Shown here in pieces: positions 46,899 through 59,472 of a stretch of 64,000 nt of DNA. This stretch comes from Adiantum capillus-veneris (taxonomy: Eukaryota > Streptophyta > Polypodiopsida > Polypodiales > Pteridaceae). Each line of letters opens with the position of its first letter. Within the stretch, counting starts at the first letter, position 1. The translations under genes and the position numbers were made by a program. Location: NCBI GenBank assembly GCA_014529385.2, contig CM043944.1, positions 55,289,768 to 55,353,767 of the forward strand. Reading direction: 5' to 3'. A model generated the notes under the pieces. It had not been told where the DNA came from and ran no database searches. It worked only from the letters and a program-made list of their open reading frames with translations.

Positions 46899-48179
46899 GT
46901 GCACTAGATTTATGTGCATATACCAGAGGCACTTTTTTCCCTTTTGTATTTTTTCCCTCCGGATATCCAGGTTTTAGACCCTATCTTATATGTTTTATTT
47001 TATTGTTCTGTTACTTTTGTTATTTTATCTTGCTGTTGACATTCCTCTTGGAGGTACAATGCTTTTGTTGATCTTTTGATGCAGCACGTAGACAGACATT
47101 AGCTTGCCCATGGAGATTGGACGACCATGTAGACATGATGTATCTCCAGACACAAGGAGCTTCCATGACATTGACCTTCCTATGCACATGTGTACTCCTT
47201 CCTATGCTATATGATTTTGTACATTTATATTTGTTGATTGTGGCTTCTTCTTGGTTTGATTAAGTGCATTCAATTATGTTTTGTTATCTTCCACCATTAA
47301 AGATGTATAAACTTGTCCTTTCTTTAGTTAATTGACTTAGAGTTTAGTTTTATTGATGAGCCTTGAGGTTAGGCGGCTGTGACTTTAGGTTAACTCATTT
47401 ACTTGACTACTAGTCCTAGTTGGTAAAATTATTCGAGTGTTTGAAACCTTAGGAGTGTTTTAAGCATAGAGAGGTTTTCTCACCCAAACAACAAAGAACA
47501 CTAGTGAAAATACAAAGGAAATGGAAGAAAAACAAAAGTGCCACAAGTGTAAAAGCTTAAGCTGGAAGAGAAATCTTTGCTTGATTTGGTACTTCATGCA
47601 TATGCATTGCCTATGGTACTAGAGCCCTAGAGGTTCCCAGTGTGGGTGCTTTTCTTTGAGAAGCAAAAAGCCCCGGGTATACAAATAAGCACACACGTCA
47701 AATGATTTTGCAAAATGTGAAAAATTACAAATGAAAAGCAAGAAAAATGAAATGAGAAAGACTTCCATTCAGCTTCAAGTAAATAAAATTCAAGCTTTTG
47801 TTTCGAGTTGTGAGAGTTAGTTAGCTAATCTATGACAAACATAATTAGGGAATCTTGCATTGGGATAAATTTACTAACTTAGCTAGTACTAGAGTAAATG
47901 TTTTAACCCTTAGTCGTAGGTAACTAATTGATAGACTCATTCATAAGCCCAAAACTCTTGATTAATTAATTTCAGCAAGTGCAATTTATTTTTCCTTAAT
48001 GGCAGTGTAACATTTCATAATTCTTTGCATTTACTCATTACTACATGTGCTTTGCCTTTTCCTTATGCCTTATCACCATATATTTGAGCTTGCTACCTCA
48101 TCCACCTTTTTATTTTTGCAGGCACATTCTTTCTCAACCATCTACCACGACATGGCTTTGTCAGGGACGACAAAGCTTC
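46899..48179. other. Non-coding 3' region of element X
   Basis: No gene is visible in 1.3 kb between the large frame and the polypurine tract. The end reads TTTGTCAGGGACGACAAAGC, an inverted repeat, just before the tract. Confidence 0.55.
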
Positions 48180-48191
48180 GGGAGGGGAGAG
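48180..48191 (+). other. Polypurine tract of element X
   Basis: GGGAGGGGAGAG directly precedes the LTR start TGTTGACGGG, showing that the LTR at 48192 is a 3' LTR on the plus strand. Confidence 0.88.
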
Positions 48192-48981
48192 TGTTGACGG
48201 GCGAGCGTCAACGACATGCATTATGCTTCCATTGGTGTGTACACATATGTGTATGCATATATTTCTTGTATTTACGGGCTCCACAGTGGGTTCCAAGTTG
48301 TACATTGATGATTAGATGAGCCTAGATACCTGCAGCATGTTATACATTTTCTGGCCGGCCGCCCATTTTTAAGAGCCCTTGTATATAAGTCAATTCACAA
48401 GATGTGAAAGGGAATTCTTAGAGAAGAGAGTGTGAGGGAGTGTGGAGAAGAAGAAGAGGAGTGGCTATGGAGCTTGGATCTTCCACATCATATGTAGTGG
48501 TCATTGGGATTATGGAAGCTAAGTTCTCTCTACTTTCTCTTGTCTTTCAAGCTTATGTGTGTTAATGGTGTATGATTAGTGTTAATCTTCTCATCTCTCT
48601 CAAGTTTTCCCTCTTGTTTGAGCATTCTTGCTTCACATGTGGGCTAGATTAGAGTGTGTGTGTATGTGGGCTGCATACATTTATCTCATTAGGCTTCTTT
48701 GTGTATGCTTAATGTGTGATTCGAGTGTGTGTGCTTGAGATTAGAGCAAAGGGATACACCATTGTCAGCATGATTAGAGAGTTAGAGTATAGATTGAGAC
48801 TGTGTGTGCATGGATCTTGCTTCATCGGCTTTCCCACTTCTCCTATCTTGATTTACCCCTCTTCCAAGAGTCCTCATTCCGTCACATTAGGTGCATCCAT
48901 GCCTCCATGCACTAGCCGGGTTCCGATCCACCGGATTGACATTATGTCGGTGGGTTGTGCGCTGTGCAATGACCGCCAACA
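48192..48981 (+). mobile_element. 3' LTR of element X
   Basis: It starts TGTTGACGGGCGAGCGTCAACG and ends GACCGCCAACA. TATATAAG at about 48382-48389 is a likely promoter element. The target duplication GAGAG follows at 48982-48986, after which Y LTR sequence continues (CTGGCAGGGTATGAGAG). Confidence 0.93.
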
Positions 48982-48986
48982 GAGAG

Positions 48987-50153
48987 CTGGCAGGGTATGA
49001 GAGTAGATTGAGAGGAAGAAGGAGTATTCTTACAAGAAATATGTACATCTCCTCACATAATCACTCATATTAGCATAGCTTAGCTTAGTAATTAGCATGG
49101 TAGAGGAGATGAGCATTCATTGAAGCTTGGCTCTTGGTTTGATTTGCATCACAAAGCCAAGAGTTGTTGGTGTAGGCCTTCCTTCTCACAAGCTAGGTGA
49201 TAAGATTTCCATTAAAGCTTAAGAAGGAGAGAGAGTCTTCTTACTCCACACATGAGCTAGTGTGAGTGTGTAGGTGATAATGCATTTGAAAAATCAGCCC
49301 CCTCTCTCTCTTGGTCGACCCCTCTTGCTATTTTCTCTTGCTAGCATCCTATTGGACCTCCCCAGGCTTAGTCAATGGTAATTAAACAACATAAGTGATA
49401 GCCTTCTGACATGTGTCCCCCTTTCCCCTTTTGTGAGAGCTTTAGGTAATTAATAAATGCAACTAAACTCTCATTGGACCCCTTTGCCTCCTGGCCAATA
49501 AGAATAAGGCAAGCCATTGGGCTACGGAATGCTCATTGGACCCCTTGGGAGATTGTCTGATAGTCTTCTAGAGAGATTATTCCCATTGGTTGTTTTATTA
49601 AGTGTTTTTAAATTAATTAAACTAGATTTACTCTAGCCTAATTCTCATTGGTCCACCTCCAAGGCCATCCAATAGGATATGAGTACACCTTGTGGGCATC
49701 TGGGCTAGGGAGCTGACATGTGTCCCTCATTCCCTTTGTGTAAAGGGAGCTTGTGTGTGTGTGTGTGTGTGTGTGTGAGTTTCTCTCTCATCCCCTACTT
49801 GCAAGGCTTGTCCCCTCCTATATAGGAATTGATAAAGACTTTTGGGGCACACACAAAGCATCCTTCCCCCAATGTTTGACCTTTGGACACAACCTTTGAA
49901 TTTTGGAACCTTAGCATTTTGGAAGTCTTAATGGGCTGAACCTTAGGGTCTTTTAAGCCCATTGTTGCACATAGCTCTTTTGGAGATAGCCCCCCCTTTG
50001 GATCCCTATTTCCCTCCTTTGGATGCCTACTATGGCTGGTCTGCGAGATTAACCAATATTATAGCTTTTTCTCCCCTAGCACTTCCCCATATTAAATGAT
50101 CAGTTTAACATGAGAAAATCATTTAGGAGAATTAGATATTTATTATTATGACA
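48987..50153 (-). mobile_element. Inner part of the left (3') LTR of chromovirus Y
   Basis: It is nearly identical to 55390-56545, including a (TG)n run (49753-49776) and the end TTATTATGACA. The outer part of this LTR is now at 39655-40056. A purine tract on the minus strand (TTCAAGAGAGAGGTAA, 50154-50169) marks the 3' LTR junction. Confidence 0.93.
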
Positions 50154-50340
50154 TTACCTCTCTCTTGAAATCATAGTCGTCCTCGACTATGGGGTAGAGA
50201 AGATAAAGCATATTCATTAGTCCTTTTCGTAGCGGGTAGAGGATCCCTATGTTACCCTACGACATCGTTCCACAATGGATGACTAGTCCATTTGGTGCTT
50301 GAGAGCCTGAGGTTGCCGCAAGCATGTATGCACATTAGTC

Positions 50341-53300
50341 CTAAAATCTTCCATAGTAGAGTGACAAGCTGTAGTTGGTGTTCGAGAGACGTCGTCTCTG
50401 CAAACTTGATCTAAGCATGCATACTACTTTATTTTTGTGCACAATAGAGAAAAAGAGAGTCTTGACAAGGTTTAGGTTATCCTTTAATTGTATGCCTTGC
50501 ATCCATCTAGCATCTTCAAAAGGATAATTCTTAAACTTAATACGACATTGTCGGATAGTCTTACCGCCTGTTAGTACCTTGTCTTCATGTCGGAGAATGG
50601 ACTCGGGCTGCAACACCTCTTCTTGGTCCTCGATCTCCGGTGGGTCTTCAGTAGTTGGTTCTTGAGGTGGCTCTCCTTTGTAAGGCTTTAATAGGCTCAC
50701 ATGGAAAGCATTGTGTATGAGCCAGTGATTAGGCAACTTGAGTTGATAGGCCATCTCATTGATTGGCCTAAGAATCTGGAAGGGACCATAGTACCTTTTT
50801 GCTAACTTAGCATAGTACTTTTGGTGTCCCGTAGGATTCTTGCCTGTCGTGTGCCTTATCAAGCCTTGGGAAATTTGAGTAAGACCCAATCATTTTCTTT
50901 AAAGGCTTGGGCTCTTTTGTGCTTGTCAGCACATCAGCCTTTTGCCTTTGTTGTGAGATAGAGATAACATCCTTAATATTTTGAAAAGATTCTTGTAGGC
51001 CTTGGCTATACTCATCTGCAACAAAGATCTTCCTGTGTACCTTAAGTAGCAAGGGACTTTTTGATCTTCCCTCAATTACCTCAAAAGGTGCTTTTCCCAT
51101 GGAAGTATGTACAGTGTTATTGTAGGCATACTCCACTAAGGGTAAGTACTTATACCATTGGGATCTTTGATCTACTTCCGTTACATAGGCTTTTAGTAGA
51201 TTGAGAATTGTTAGATTAGCTATTTCACTTTGGCCATCCGTTTGCGGGTACACCGAAGATAAGTTTAGCCTTGTTCCTAAATTCTCAAAGAGACCCTTCC
51301 AGAAATTACTGGTCATTCTAGGATCTCTATCCGACACTATGGAAATTGACAAGCCATGGTACTTGAAGATTTGTGAAATGAAGACGGTTGCCATTTGATG
51401 GGATTTGATAGTCTTTTTGACAGGTATAAAATGAGCTTGTTTACTGAACGTGTCTACTATCGTCCATATTCTCGTATTCCCATGGATAGACTTAGGCAAT
51501 CCAAAGATAAAATCCATGGATATGCTCTCCCATGGTGAATTAGGGATTGGCAAAGGTTGAAGAAATCCAAGATGCTTCCCTCTATCAAACTTTGTCTTTT
51601 GGCATACCACACATTTTGAAACTTACTCTCCTATGTTTTCTTTCATGGTATGCCCTTCTTGAAGCAAAACAGCTCCAAGGCAATCACCACAAGCATCACA
51701 TTGGACCTCAAATGGCTTTGAGAGATCCGGTAGTGTAAGCACATGTTGAGAGATAAGCTTTTCGAAAGCATTGTTCTCCTTGGCAGACCATGTGTACCTA
51801 ACGTTTTTCTTTGTTAGGTCATGTAATGGTCCTACTATTAGTGAGAAATTTTCTATGAAGCATTTATAGTATGCACACATACCTATAGAGCTTCTTAATT
51901 CATGAAGATTCCTTGGTTTAGGCCATTCTTTTATTACCTCTAACTTTGATGGATCCATTTGAATGGCATCTTGAGGGATAATGTGACCTAAATAGTGAAT
52001 CTCTTGTAAGAAAAATTCACTTTTCTTTCGATTAACATAAAGTTTACTCTCTCTTAGAACTTGAAATATTACATGGAGGTGTTGCTGATGAATTAGACTA
52101 GATGATGATATCATCAAAGAACACTCTAGTAAAGGTTCGGTGAGGCCTGAATAGCTTCTCCATCAAGCGGTTGAATGTGGCTAGTGCATTGGTTAAGCCA
52201 AAAGGCATGACAATGTATTCATAAAGACCAAACGTAGTGCGAAATGCGGTATTTACAATGTCTTGATCAACTATCCTTATTTGATGATAGCCACTTTTTA
52301 GGTCAATCCTACTGAAGTAGGTAGACCTTGTAGCTTATCAAATAGGTCTTCTACCCGTGGAACGGGAAACCTATTCTTGATAGTGATCCTATTTAGTGCT
52401 CTATAGTGGATACACATACGATATGTGCCATCTTTCTTTTGCACTAGTAGCACAGGAGAACAAAATGGAGATGAGCTAGGCCCAACCATGCCCTTATCAA
52501 CTAACTCATGCACTTGCCACATAATATCTCTTGTTGAGCTTGAGAAACTCTATAAGGAGGTTTGTTAGGCGGTGAACTTCCTGGAAGAAGTTCAATTGCA
52601 TGGTCATCATTGCCTCGTTTAGGAGGTAGCTCACAAGGGATGTCGTCAATAAAGACATCTTGAAACCCCTTGAGAAAATTGGATAACTCTAATTCCTTTT
52701 GATTGTGTATATTTTCTTTTGCTAAAACATTAGGTTCATTTTGAGAATCTTTAACAAACATCATGTACACGGAAATAGAGCTCTTTATTGACTTGTTGAA
52801 AGCTTGTGTATGTACAATGGGTAAAGTGTTACCCATTTCCTTAGCATATATATATATATATATATCTTTTTCCCTGAACTTAAAGGAGATTCTCCTTTCA
52901 GGGAATTTAACATTGGCAGCCATGCGATCAAACCATGGTGCCCCTAGGATTACATCCTCATGCTTGAGAAGAGAGATAAAGAAGTCCTCTTTGTCCACAT
53001 AGCTTTGGACATGGAGCCTCAATTTCCCGATTAAGGGAGTGATTGAAGCTTCTTGCCTCTTGAAATCACCGTCTGCGCGGGTAGGACATCTCTCATATTG
53101 TAGGCTTGTATGCCTAGCTTGGTGGCCAACTCTATAGATATAAAATTGTGAGTAGAACCAGGTTCAAAGAGAATAAAAGCATCATGTTCTCTTACCTTTC
53201 CCCAAGCATGGCATAGAGGAGATCCTTTGTGATGAGTTTCCTCCTCTTGGATTTCGACCAAGGTAGCTCTAGGAGGATCATGGAGGTTGTTCTTTTGGGG

Positions 53301-54788
53301 ACAAGCGTTGTACGCATGCCCTTGTTCGTCGCACTTGAAACACCAGTTATCCTTGCGATAACGCTCAAGCTCTTCAGGAGAGAGTTTATTCTTGCATTTG
53401 TAAACTCCCTTCTCCTTAGCTTTGTTGGAATTGCCCTTAGGAGACTTTTGGACATTGTCCTTCCCCTTAGGCTCATTGGAACCCTTGTCTTCAGGGGGTT
53501 AGAATTCCTCTCAGCCCCTATTTGGAAATTGATTCAAGAGGCCACCATAGTATGATGTATTACCGCCAAAATGGTGGTGGACTTTGGGAGTTGACATACT
53601 CTGCCATTTCTTCGGTTAAGCCTGCACAAAATTGCTGCTTTTTCTCTCCAAAATCCAACATTTTGAAGACAGTGGCTTTGAGTTGTAGGTCCCAAAACTT
53701 GTCTACATATTTGTGGATGGATTCATAGGGAGAGAGCTTCAAGCTTCAACATTCAGTGAGTACTTTGTCTTTGGCATCGGTGGCCAAAAACTGCTTCATA
53801 ATGGAAGCTCTTAAAGCTTTCCATGTTTGTGGAGCTTCACCGTTGGCCTGTAGGCTAGAATACCATTGTCTGGTGGATTTTGAAAGTGCATAGCTACATG
53901 GCGTAGCTTAGAGGACTCCGTGAAGCCCTCATCTCCGAACGCCGCATCAAATTGTTGGATAAAGGCCAAGGCTTTGTCCGTAGCACCAAAAGTGCCATCG
54001 TAGGTAAGGAAAGAGATGCTCTTCCCTCCCTGTTTGAACTTCTTGAGCTTGGATGACCTCTTCCATGTGGCATAGTATTTTCTATGGCCTCTTGTTTTTG
54101 ATGGTTCAAAGGTTGCACCATCACTTTCTTCAGAATATGAAGAATTTGAGGAAGATGGAGAAGAGGGTGACCTCTTTATTATCGCCTTTTTCTTGCCTTG
54201 ATCTTTGTTTTCTTCACCATCAATTTCATAATAGGAAGAGGATGAAGAAGATGGAGAAGAGGGTGTCCTCTTTCTCACCTTTTTCTTTTCTTGCTTTTTA
54301 TCATCCCTCTTTGAAGTATGGTGTGGAGAAGTATGCGATGGTCTTCTCCATTTTGGAGGCGATGGAGAGCGTTTAGCCCACCGTCTTCGTGGAGCCATCT
54401 CCGTCAAGGTGGTGGGAGACTCACTTCTTTCTTGTTCCTTTGCTAGAGGCTCTTGAGTTATCCTTTGAGAAGGAGAGGCATCATCAAGGAGAAAATTTCT
54501 GAGCCCTTCATAGGGATCCTCTTCTTCTTCTTGAATCGGAGAGAGACCTCTTTTGGAAGTCTCGCAAGGAGGCTTCCTAGGTGTTCTCTCGTCATGGTGG
54601 GGAGCTTGGAGAATCCCATGAGCACGGAGCTACCATTGCACTTCACTGTGGAGGGATGGATTGCTCATGCCTTGTTGAACCCTAGAAACAAGATAGTTAA
54701 CAAGCATCGGGGCATCATTAGTAGCTTGCTCATTAGAAAAATCAAAGTTATCAACATTAGTTTCACTCTCTTTACTATTGTTAGCCAT
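50341..54788 (-). pseudogene. Ty3/gypsy chromovirus Y gag-pol polyprotein, with an internal deletion
   Basis: Gag begins at 54786-54788 (MANNSKES), passes an early TAG stop and a Ser/Lys-rich stretch, and reaches the zinc knuckle CFKCDEQGHAYNAC near 53320. The protease shows FILFEPGSTHNFIS, so the catalytic Asp of DSGSTHN is changed. Reverse transcriptase blocks follow ([28 protein letters not shown] near 52105, VNRKKSEFF). The RNase H begins (FEVQCDACGDCLGAVLLQEG), then most of RNase H and the integrase zinc-binding region are missing. Integrase resumes with CVVCQKTK, ISMDFIFGLPKS and SVYPQTDGQSE, then a tail resembling a chromodomain ([17 protein letters not shown]) ends the protein. Several shifts and stops are present. 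Confidence 0.92.
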
Positions 54789-55157
54789 TATAACAACGTT
54801 TAGGTGTAAACTGTTTAGGTGTACTTCGGTACTTCAAGCCCTAGTTGCTACTCCTCTTTACCCCTTTAGAAAAAGCACTCAAGCTACTGTACTCATGGCT
54901 CAAATACCATTAATTGAAAGGAATATAAGAGAGGGTCGTTCTAATAGCTCAATAGTGGTTAAGCTGTAGGCAAGCCCCATAGGACTCCACTATTAAGACC
55001 ATAGCTCTCGACAGTGATGCCCCGTTAACTGCACAAAGGCAGGTGCACTGCAAGACTGAAAAATCCCTATTCTACTTACTCACATGCAATTAATAGTACC
55101 AACCATTTATAGCTAGCTTGAGGACCTCCCTTCTTGAGCAAGAAAAGAGAAACCTTG

Positions 55158-55171
55158 TGCTCTGTTACCAA
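55158..55171 (-). other. Primer binding site of chromovirus Y
   Basis: The minus strand after the 5' LTR reads TTGGTAACAGAGCA, an initiator methionine tRNA match with ATC replaced by AAC. Confidence 0.82.
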
Positions 55172-56545
55172 TGTAACATTTAATGGTCTAGTAACTTGTG
55201 TGTAGCGGAAAATAGCATGAACATAGTGAGCATTTCATTAGAATAGCTTCCTAATGAGAATAACACACTAGTGCAATGAAGATGGAAACCGCATGCACTA
55301 AGCAAAACAGTTATGAAACACAACATCAATTCCCTCACAGTCTCAGACCCAAGACCTCACACACCTTCAAAGATGGTGAGAGCTAGGGGGGTATGAGAGT
55401 AGATTGAGAGGAAGAAGGAGTATTCTTACGAGAAAGATGTACATCTCCTCACATAATCACTCATTTTTGCATAGCTTAGCTTAGTAATTAGCATGGTAGA
55501 GGAGATGAGAATGCATTGAAGCTTGGCTCTTGGTTGGATTTTCATCACAAAGCCAAGAGTTTTTTGTGTAGGCCGTCCTTCTCACAAGCTTGGAGTAGGT
55601 GATAAGCTTTTCATTAAAGCTTAAGAAGGAGCGAGAGTCTTCTTACTCCACACATGAGCTAATGTGAGTGTGTAGGTGATAATGCCTTTGAAAAATCAGC
55701 CCCCTCTCTCTCTTGGTCGACCCCTCTTGCTATTGGCTCTTGCTAGCATCCTATTGGACCTCCCCAGGCTTAGCCAATGGTAATTAAGCAACATAAGTGA
55801 TAGCCTTCTGACATGTGTCCCACTTTTCCCTTTTGTGAGAGCTTTAGGTAATTAATAAATGCAACTAAAATCTCATTGGACTCCTTTGCCTCCTGGCCAA
55901 TAGGAATCGAGGAAGCCATTGGGCTGCTGAATGCTCATTGGACCCCTTGGGAGACTGTCCAGTAGTCTTCTAGAGAGATTAATTCCCATTGGTTGTTTTA
56001 TTAAGTGTTTTTAAATTAATTAAACTAGATTTACTCTAGCCTAATTCTCATTGGTCCACCTCCAAGGCCATCCAATAGGATTTGAGTACACCTTGTGGGC
56101 ATCTGGGCTAGGGAGCTGACATGTGTCCCTCATTCCCTTTGTGTAAAGGGAGCTTGTGTGTGTGTGTGTGTGTGTGTGTGTGAGTTTCTCTCTCATCCCC
56201 TACTTGCAAGGCTCGCCCCCTCCTATGTAGGGATTGATAAAGACTTTTGGGGCACACACAAAGCATCCAATTCCCCCGATGTTTGACCTTTGGACACAAC
56301 CTTAGCATTTTGGAAGTCTTAATGGGCTGAACCTTAGGGTCTTTTAAGCCCATTGTTGCACATAGATCCTTTGGAGATGGCCCCCCCTTTGGATCCCTAT
56401 TTTCCCTCCTTTGGATCCCTGCTGTGGCCGGTTTGCTAGCTTAACCAATATTCTAGCTTTTTCTCCCCTGGCACTTCCCCATATTAAATGATCAGTTTAA
56501 CATGAGAAAATCATTTAGGAGAATTAGATATTGATTATTATGACA
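55172..56545 (-). mobile_element. 5' LTR of chromovirus Y
   Basis: On the plus strand it runs TGTAACATTTAATGG to TTATTATGACA, followed by the duplication ATTAG (56546-56550). It contains a (TG)n tract at 56156-56182. It is uninterrupted and so defines the intact LTR for comparison with the broken left copy. Confidence 0.94.
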
Positions 56546-56550
56546 ATTAG

Positions 56551-57572
56551 GGGTTGAAGTATTGCCCAAATCCCAATTGTCTATTGATTTCTTACCCAAT
56601 TGGAGTCTCTTTGGTTCCCTTAGTCTCCCTTTAAAATTTTGACCACTTTTCATGCATTTTCTGGCATTTTGTGTGTTACCAAAAGTTCACAAGTTTTTTT
56701 GATTTGGCACTTTGACCAAAGCACACTTTCAGTCTATAATAGTCTGACATTGCGAAACTTTGGAAATGAAGCACTCTATAGGTCCAAAGACTAAAATGAT
56801 GGCACATTGCACATTTCCTAGCTAGTACACACACTTTGCACTCAATTCTAAGAAAATCTCTTTTTGGGGGTCATGGATCGCAATCCATGTTGTAAACCCA
56901 AATTGGACAAAACTTCAAGGGTAGTTTCTTGACATGTTCCTTAAGCTATTGGTGCAATTTTTTCTAGGTTTGGATCATTGTTTCCATCAGTGGGTCAAAA
57001 GGACCATTTGGTGATTGAAATTTTGATTTTACTTGATTTTTGGTGGTTTTGATCTCCATTTGACACGAGATTTGCAGGGCACACTTCCAAAGACATTTGC
57101 AATTTAACTATACCAACTTTTTTGTACTTAAATAAGTTAGGGGTCGTGGATTGTGATCCATGTTCAACACCAAAGTTCTCTTGTGATGGCAGTAGTAGAT
57201 AGACACTTTCATCATTATTAGTTTGCACTACTTAGATTGCAATTGGAGGTGGGGTGTCATGGTTTGCGATCCATGCTCCATTCCATTTGCAAGTTGTGAT
57301 GGCATGGCTGAATTTTGCTAGAAATTTGGGACTTTCCTATCAACGTGCTTGTGAATTTTGACTTTGAAAACCCTCCCAAAAGTGCTTTGATAGTTTCCCA
57401 AAATCTTGTCTCAGATTTGATTGATTCTGTTATTGTGTGTGTTTGTTTGCACATTTGACCATTTACAATTGTTCATGCAGTGACAAGGAACATACCTATG
57501 AACTTTGGTGTCAAGTGGGTTTTTGGTGTGGCTGTAGAAGTCAAATACTTTGTGAAAATTTGTACGTTGAAA
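56551..57572. other. Host sequence with a recurring GGGGTCATGG...ATCCATG motif
   Basis: No supported gene. The motif occurs at 56867-56891, 57140-57164 and 57251-57277 with spacings of about 273 and 111 bases. A fourth copy lies on the complement at 40530-40554. Confidence 0.6.
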
Positions 57573-57600
57573 AGTGTGTGTGTGTGTGTGTGTGTGTGTG
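57573..57600. repeat. (TG)n microsatellite
   Basis: About 14 TG units lie just before the first large duplicated unit. Confidence 0.95.
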
Positions 57601-57602
57601 AC

Positions 57603-59345
57603 GATTGTCTAACTTCACTATCCTATCTTATTGCAGATTTAGCGAGAACCATAATTAAATTGTCAATCCATGGGATGAAGCTGACTCGACTAGTGCATAG
57701 AGGTTACAAGAGGTTGTGAATCTCTTGGAAAACAACAAACAACTCGAATCTAACTCAAGCTACACTCAAGTGACTGAAATCACCAAAAGCCAATCGCTCA
57801 TCGGCAAACAAATCGTATCCGTTACAGCATCAAATGATATCCAAACGTATCAAAACTTCTAGGACAAGTTTATAAGACCTAAGCACACATGCTTATGGTC
57901 TCAAACCCCACTTTAGGTCAAGTGCCAAAATTGCAATTATTAACAGCAGTGGATTTTTGACCTAGTTGTTTTCGACCCAGACTGCACCTAAATGCTTAGC
58001 AATGATGTCCCAATATCCTGCCTATGCTTAGTTTTTTATTTTGATTCCTACTTATGATGAAATGAGGCCACGGGTCGGTGACGCCCAAAGCTACGAAATA
58101 TCGTGAAGTGTTTACGTCAATACATAGAGCTCTTACTTGCGGTTGCAATGCAAACACGACTACAATGTCACAACCGGAGAGGACGTAGGAAGTGCGAGAA
58201 GGAGAGAAGTGAGTGCCATTAGCTCACACTGTGTATTTCATTATTCAAAACTTAATAATAACTTACAAAAATTGGCTTTTATACCTTAGCTAAGGTTTTT
58301 GGTGGTCAAAACTAATAATCTGGGAGCTCTAACTAAAGATAGGTAATGACAGGTTGATACAATCTGGAAGCTTGTAGCCCCGGCTCATCAATTATAAGGT
58401 TTATCCAAAAAGTAGTAGTTACAATATTCCCGATCTATAAAAAATAATAAGTTTTTTTACAATAAGAGCGGGACGGTTGTCGAACCTCACTATCCTATCT
58501 TATTGCAGATTTAGCGAGAATCACGATTACATTGTCGATCCACGGAACGAAGCTGACTCGAGTAGTGCATAGAGGCTACAAGAGGTTGTCAATATCTTGA
58601 AAACAACAAACAACTTGAATCTAACTCAAGCTACACTCAAGTGACTGAAATCACCGAAAGACAATCACTCATCGACAAACAAATCACATTCGTTACAGCA
58701 TCAAATGACATCCAAACGTAACGAAACTTCTAGGACAAGTTTATAAGACCTAAGCACACATGTTTATGGTCTCAAACCGGACTTTAGGTCAAGTGCCAAA
58801 ATCGCGATTATTAACAGCAGTCGATTTTTGACCGTCTTTTGCGACCCAGAATGCACCTAAATGCTTAGCAATGATGCCCAATACCCCGCCTATGCTTAGT
58901 TTTTTATTTTGAAGTGTAAATTCCTACTTATGATGAAATTAGCGGCGATGCCAAAAGCTACAAAATACCATGAAGTGTTTACGTCAATACATAGAGCTCT
59001 TACCTGCGGTTGGAATGCAACAAACATGATTGCAATGTGACAATTGGGGAAGGAGTAGGAAGCGCGAGAAGGAGAGAAGTGAGCACCGTTAGCTCACACT
59101 GTGTATTTCATTATCCAGAACTTAATAATAACTTACAAACATTGGCTTTTATACCTTAGCCAAGGTTTTTGGTGGTCAAAACTAATAATCAGGGAGCTCT
59201 AACTAAATATAGGTAATGACAGGTTGATACAATCTGGAAGCTTGTAGCCCCGGATCATCAATTACAAGGTAGGAGTCACAATCCCAATTTATAAAAAATA
59301 ATAAGAGCTCCAAAAAATGGTATTTGGGTTAGCTTGCTGCTAACA
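57603..59345 (-). mobile_element. LTR region of gypsy element Z, with an 872-bp tandem duplication
   Basis: Two direct units (57603-58474 and 58475-about 59330) match through blocks such as CTATCCTATCTTATTGCAG and CTAACTCAAGCTACACTCAA. On the minus strand each has a TATA-like GGTATAAAAGCC (about 58278-58289 and 59150-59161). The right end reads TTGCTGCTAACA, the complement of an LTR start TGTTAGCAGCAA. It abuts the polypurine tract at 59346, so this is the 3' LTR side of Z. The far LTR end is not identified. Confidence 0.72.
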
Positions 59346-59361
59346 TTCCCCCCCTCCTCGC
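59346..59361 (-). other. Polypurine tract of element Z
   Basis: The minus strand reads GCGAGGAGGGGGGGAA directly before TGTTAGCAGC, marking the start of the 3' LTR. Confidence 0.85.
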
Positions 59362-59472
59362 TTGTGTCATCCCTTGACACAACTTTATGGGCTAAAGTAG
59401 TCTTCGGGTTGATGGCTGGCGAGGCGGTGTTTAAGCGCATTTAGTGCCCTTTGATACCTGATCTTCCTCTCT

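Noticed and set aside
55172-56545. Possible solo LTR
   Set aside because: A primer binding site and gag-pol on the correct strand lie beside it and ATTAG matches the displaced partner, so it is the 5' LTR of Y.
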